A stretch of DNA of 45,212 nucleotides from an uncultured Clostridia bacterium (GTDB taxonomy: Bacteria > Bacillota > Clostridia > TANB77 > CAG-508), in the NCBI GenBank assembly GCA_944386715.1, contig CALXCD010000010.1:1-45212 (forward strand), in the 5' to 3' direction. Positions 41,768 through 45,212 of the stretch are shown piece after piece. Each line of letters opens with the position of its first letter. Within the stretch, counting starts at the first letter, position 1. A model generated the notes under the pieces. It did not search any database and was not told the DNA's origin. It was given only the letters and a program-made list of their open reading frames with translations. Position numbers and translations under genes: made by a program.

Positions 41768-43597
41768 ATGCCAGGACCAATGGGAGGACCAAGGAGAGCA
41801 CAAACAACCGAAAAAGCAAAGGATTTTAAGAAAACAACCAAAAAATTAATCAGCTCCTATTTAGCAAAATATAAAATACCAATCATTATTGTTATCATAT
41901 TTGCAATAGGAAGCACCATATTTACCATTGTAGGACCTAAAATTTTAGGAAATGCAACCACGGAAATTTTTAATGGATTAGTAAGTAAACTAAGTGGAGG
42001 AGCAGGAATTGACTTTGGAAAAGTAGGTCAAATTGCTTTGACATTAATTGGATTGTATATTGTTAGTGCATTATTCTCTTTTATACAAAGATTTTTAATG
42101 ACAAATGTAGCTCAAAAAATCACCTATAAATTAAGAAATGATATTGCCATAAAAATAAATAAATTGCCAATGAAATACTTTGATAAAAAGACAAATGGAG
42201 AGGTTTTGTCAATTATTACAAACGATATTGATACATTAAGCATGAATTTAAACCAAAGTATTACAGAAATTATTACTTCCATTTGTACCATTATTGGTAT
42301 TTTAATCATGATGTTTTCTATTAGTTGGCAAATGACTTTAATATCATTAGTAATATTACCAATAGCAGGAATATTAGTTACATTTATAGTAAAAAAATCA
42401 CAAAAATATTTTATAAGACAACAAGACTATTTAGGACATGTAAATGGTCAAGTAGAAGAAATCTATGGTGGATTAAATATTGTAAAAGTATTTAATGCAG
42501 AAGAAAAAGTAACCAAAGATTTTGAAAAAGCAAATGATGAACTATATCATTCTGGTTGGAAATCACAATTCCTTTCAGGATTAATGCATCCAGTCATGAA
42601 CTTTATCTCCAATATTGGATATGTAGCAGTAGCAGTAGCAGGAGGATATTTAGCAATTCAAGGAACTATTACAGTAGGAAACATTCAAAGTTTTATACAA
42701 TATAACAAACAATTTACACAACCTATCAATCAAATTGCTCAAATATCTAGTATGTTACAATCTATGATGGCAGCAGCAGAAAGAATATTTGAATTTTTAG
42801 AAGAACCAGAAGAAGTAGTAACAACAAAAGGAAATATAGATACCTCAAAATTAAAAGGAAATGTAGAATTTAAACATGTTAAATTTGGTTATGACCCAGA
42901 AAAAACAATTATCAAAGACTTTAATGCTAATGTAAAAGAAGGACAAAAAATAGCAATCGTAGGACCAACAGGAGCAGGAAAAACAACAATGGTAAAATTA
43001 CTAATGAGATTCTATGATGTAACAGATGGAGAAATAGATGTAGATGGACATAACATAAAAGACTTTGATAGAGGCGAACTTCGTAAAATGTTTGGGATGG
43101 TATTGCAAGATACATGGCTATTTGGTGGAACTGTAAAAGAAAATATCAAATATAGTAAAGAAGATGCAACAGATACAGAAGTAGTAGAAGCAGCAAAAGC
43201 TGCACATGTACACCATTTTATCAAAACATTATCAAAAGGATATAATTCAGTTATTAATGAAGAATCTAGCAATATATCAGCTGGACAAAAGCAATTATTA
43301 ACAATTGCAAGAGTTATTTTGGCAGATCCAAAAATATTAATATTAGATGAAGCAACAAGTTCTATTGATACAAGAACAGAGATACAAATACAATCCGCAA
43401 TGGATAATTTGATGAAGGGAAGAACGAGCTTTATCATTGCACATAGACTATCTACGATAAAAAATGCAGATTTGATTTTAGTAATGAATCATGGAGACAT
43501 TGTAGAACAAGGAACACATGAAGAATTATTAAAAAAGAACGGATTCTATGCTGATTTATATAATAGCCAATTTGAAGTCGAAGAACGGTTAAGATAG
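41768..43597 (+). CDS. ABC exporter subunit 2 (permease-ATPase)
   Basis: A 609-residue half-transporter with six membrane helices (about 35-320) and a nucleotide-binding domain. It has Walker A GPTGAGKTT (399-407), Walker B ILILDEATSSID with the catalytic Glu intact (about E528), and a degenerate signature ISAGQKQ instead of SGGQ. It therefore contributes the weak signature to subunit 1's degenerate site, as in BmrCD or TM287/288-type heterodimers. The codon three before the stop is CGG (gaa-cgg-tta), the only CGG in a native gene outside the T-CGG-A sites. A +1 shift there would reach TAA after one codon. Confidence 0.94.
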   Translation: MPGPMGGPRRAQTTEKAKDFKKTTKKLISSYLAKYKIPIIIVIIFAIGSTIFTIVGPKILGNATTEIFNGLVSKLSGGAGIDFGKVGQIALTLIGLYIVSALFSFIQRFLMTNVAQKITYKLRNDIAIKINKLPMKYFDKKTNGEVLSIITNDIDTLSMNLNQSITEIITSICTIIGILIMMFSISWQMTLISLVILPIAGILVTFIVKKSQKYFIRQQDYLGHVNGQVEEIYGGLNIVKVFNAEEKVTKDFEKANDELYHSGWKSQFLSGLMHPVMNFISNIGYVAVAVAGGYLAIQGTITVGNIQSFIQYNKQFTQPINQIAQISSMLQSMMAAAERIFEFLEEPEEVVTTKGNIDTSKLKGNVEFKHVKFGYDPEKTIIKDFNANVKEGQKIAIVGPTGAGKTTMVKLLMRFYDVTDGEIDVDGHNIKDFDRGELRKMFGMVLQDTWLFGGTVKENIKYSKEDATDTEVVEAAKAAHVHHFIKTLSKGYNSVINEESSNISAGQKQLLTIARVILADPKILILDEATSSIDTRTEIQIQSAMDNLMKGRTSFIIAHRLSTIKNADLILVMNHGDIVEQGTHEELLKKNGFYADLYNSQFEVEERLR

Positions 43598-43638
43598 AAT
43601 TCTAACATTTTATATAAACAAAAAAAGAATAGTAGAGA

Positions 43639-43686
43639 AAATAAAGTATATGTTAATTTATAATATCATATGCTTTATTTTTTTTG
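43639..43686 (+). terminator. Intrinsic terminator of the ABC exporter operon
   Basis: AAATAAAGTATATG (43639-43652) and CATATGCTTTATTT (43667-43680) form a 14-bp stem with one G-T pair, followed by a T-run. Confidence 0.8.
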
Positions 43687-43696
43687 CTAAAAATGA

Positions 43697-43725
43697 TTGA
43701 CTTTATCAAACATGTTTTGTATAAT
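43697..43725 (+). promoter_or_regulatory. Promoter of the secreted esterase gene
   Basis: TTGACT (43697-43702), a 17-bp spacer and TATAAT (43720-43725), 25 bp upstream of the ATG. Confidence 0.6.
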
Positions 43726-43749
43726 TTAAGTCAAAGGGGGATTATACCG

Positions 43750-45212
43750 ATGAAAAGAAAAAAATATAAAATAGTTATTATTTTATGTATACTTATTTTA
43801 TTTCAGATGTATTTTAACATCGTAATAACTAAAGCAAAATCTGATGATGTATATGATGTAATACTATTTTGGGGTCAATCTAATATGTTAGGAAGTTGTG
43901 GAATAAAAGATGGCGAAAAAAAAGCAGATTCAAGATATAATTATAAAAATAATACTAGTGTTTCTAATTTTTCGAAGATAACAGGCATTGATACAGAAAT
44001 ATTAAAGAATACACAAATAATGAACTGGTGTAGAATAATGCAAGAACCAAATACAGCATATGAATATATGTATTTAGATAATAAATTAAGCCAAATATCA
44101 GCAAATACCAAAAATTTAGGAGAGGTATTACAATATAATAAAAAAACGAAAAAATTAGAAAAGAAAACAAAAAACCCATATGCATTACAAAAATCTTATG
44201 GGACAAATATGATACCTCAATTTTGCAAAACATACTACCAAAATACAGGACATAAAGTAGTTGCTGTATTTTGTGCAAATGGTGGAGAAACTATTAACAA
44301 GTTTTTACCTTCAAATGATACAGAATATGATGACCAAGAAGATAAAATGCTATATGAATCAATGGTAGAAAAATATACATCTGCAATAAACTATTTAAAA
44401 AGAAATAATTACAAAATAGGACAAAAACTGTATGTTTGTTTCCAAGGAGAATCTGATGCCATAAACAATAATACAAAGGATTATAAAAGAGTATATAAAA
44501 AGGTTCATAATAATCTAAAAAAAGATACAGGAATAAGTAAAGGTGCAATAGTAGAGACAGCTAGAAATATAGGAACAAGATATGCTGGCGTAAAAAGAAT
44601 AAACAAAGCACAACAAGAATTAATAAAAGAAAATACAGATATTATATTAGGTTCAGATTATGCATATAAACACTATGTGCCAGATGAAACTAATTATAAC
44701 AGTACTAATTTTAAAACAAATATATTTGTAGACAGCAAAGGTAAAAAATTAAGCTATGAAACTGCTTACAAATATGCAAGTTATAGTGTATGTTATCCAA
44801 CTGATAATACAGTACATTTTACATCAGCAGCATTATCACAAATAGGTAAAGAAGTCGCAGAGAATTTTACAAAATTGGAAAATATATCTATACTAAAGGC
44901 TCCTTCAAAATTATCTTATATTCAAAATTATGAAAAACTAAATTTAACAGGAGGAATTTTACAATTAAAATATGTAAATGGACAAACAAAAGAACTTAAT
45001 ATGACAGATAATAATATAAAATGTTCTGGATTTAATAATAGTAATATAGGAAAAAATACCATAACACTAGAATATAAAGGAAAAACGGTGAAATTTGATG
45101 TTAATATCATAAAAAAATCAATAGAAGGAATAGAAATAGCCACTAAACCAGATAAAGTTAATTATATTCAGAATTGTGAAAAATTAGATTTAACAGGAGG
45201 ATTTCTAACAGT
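43750..45212 (+). CDS. Secreted SGNH/sialate O-acetylesterase-like protein with Ig-like repeats (3' end outside window)
   Basis: Open from ATG 43750, behind AAAGGGGG (43733-43740), to the window edge, with at least 487 residues visible. A signal peptide (about 1-30) is followed by an SGNH-type esterase domain. VILFWGQSNMLG carries the nucleophile Ser in GQSN, VCFQGESDA is the QGES-type block, and a late TVHFTSAALSQIG supplies the His. This arrangement is that of the SASA carbohydrate acetylesterase family. Repeats of about 75 residues with a bacterial Ig-like (Big_3-type) pattern follow: APSKLSYIQNYEKLNLTGG..., then KPDKVNYIQNCEKLDLTGG. It probably removes acetyl groups from a glycan outside the cell. 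No cell-wall anchor is visible yet. Confidence 0.85.
   Translation, partial: MKRKKYKIVIILCILILFQMYFNIVITKAKSDDVYDVILFWGQSNMLGSCGIKDGEKKADSRYNYKNNTSVSNFSKITGIDTEILKNTQIMNWCRIMQEPNTAYEYMYLDNKLSQISANTKNLGEVLQYNKKTKKLEKKTKNPYALQKSYGTNMIPQFCKTYYQNTGHKVVAVFCANGGETINKFLPSNDTEYDDQEDKMLYESMVEKYTSAINYLKRNNYKIGQKLYVCFQGESDAINNNTKDYKRVYKKVHNNLKKDTGISKGAIVETARNIGTRYAGVKRINKAQQELIKENTDIILGSDYAYKHYVPDETNYNSTNFKTNIFVDSKGKKLSYETAYKYASYSVCYPTDNTVHFTSAALSQIGKEVAENFTKLENISILKAPSKLSYIQNYEKLNLTGGILQLKYVNGQTKELNMTDNNIKCSGFNNSNIGKNTITLEYKGKTVKFDVNIIKKSIEGIEIATKPDKVNYIQNCEKLDLTGGFLT

Noticed and set aside
43580..43597. CGG near the end of ABC subunit 2 as a functional frameshift site
   Set aside because: Context is A-CGG-T and either reading ends the protein within three codons, so sequence cannot distinguish them.
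1..45212. tRNA, rRNA or riboswitch genes
   Set aside because: No cloverleaf, rRNA segment or recognisable riboswitch core was found by eye; small RNAs cannot be excluded.

Overview
The window is low-GC, densely packed bacterial chromosome. Strong A-ending codon preference, GGAGG-type ribosome binding sites, and sporulation genes (spoIIAA-spoIIAB-sigF, spoIID, a spoIIQ-like gene, ytfI/ytfJ, a Spo0A-type DNA-binding domain) point to the Clostridia, probably an uncultured gut lineage. The species cannot be named from sequence alone.

Layout: 1-1862 end of an unknown gene and argS. 2051-4545 a repetitive coiled-coil protein, an LCP-family ligase and a VanZ-like protein. 4808-18077 a complete Wzx/Wzy-type exopolysaccharide or capsule locus: initiating sugar transferase, four further glycosyltransferases, polymerase, flippase, acetyltransferase, UDP-GlcA epimerase and UDP-Glc dehydrogenase, then chain-length regulator, tyrosine kinase and PHP-type phosphatase. 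18187-21185 glmM, a small membrane protein, a large nested inverted repeat, and asd on the minus strand. 21418-26704 feoA and feoB. The last 661 bp of feoB are duplicated, and between the copies lies a minus-strand operon encoding an RNase H-like protein, a RelA/SpoT-type toxin (ToxSAS) and a Panacea (DUF4065) antitoxin. 26990-31044 a peptide-binding protein, recA, recX, scpA. 31112-36793 an orphan Spo0A-type DNA-binding protein, then the sporulation genes. 37080-45212 a pilin-like protein with a C-type-lectin-like C terminus, lexA, a heterodimeric ABC exporter, and a secreted SGNH esterase with Ig-like repeats that runs off the window.

Main discovery candidate: four in-frame CGG codons in three native genes each sit exactly where the reading frame must move +1. 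Two are in feoB (22967, 23097), one in sigF (34153) and one near the end of spoIIAA (33483). All have the context NNT-CGG-A. Skipping the C makes the next codon GGA (Gly) and restores conserved sequence (FeoB ...SGKQ... and ...PCNGRFP..., SigF ...QAGDKFE...). I looked at every other CGG trinucleotide in the native genes. All are out of frame, except one three codons from the end of an ABC transporter gene, where a +1 shift would stop at once. The only gene using CGG as ordinary arginine is the orphan Spo0A-like gene, whose codon use looks foreign. This suggests CGG is effectively unreadable in this organism and that TCGGA serves as a +1 frameshift site, including in the forespore sigma factor and its anti-anti-sigma factor. 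Sequencing error is the competing explanation, but four unrelated errors would have to insert the same base in the same context and codon phase.
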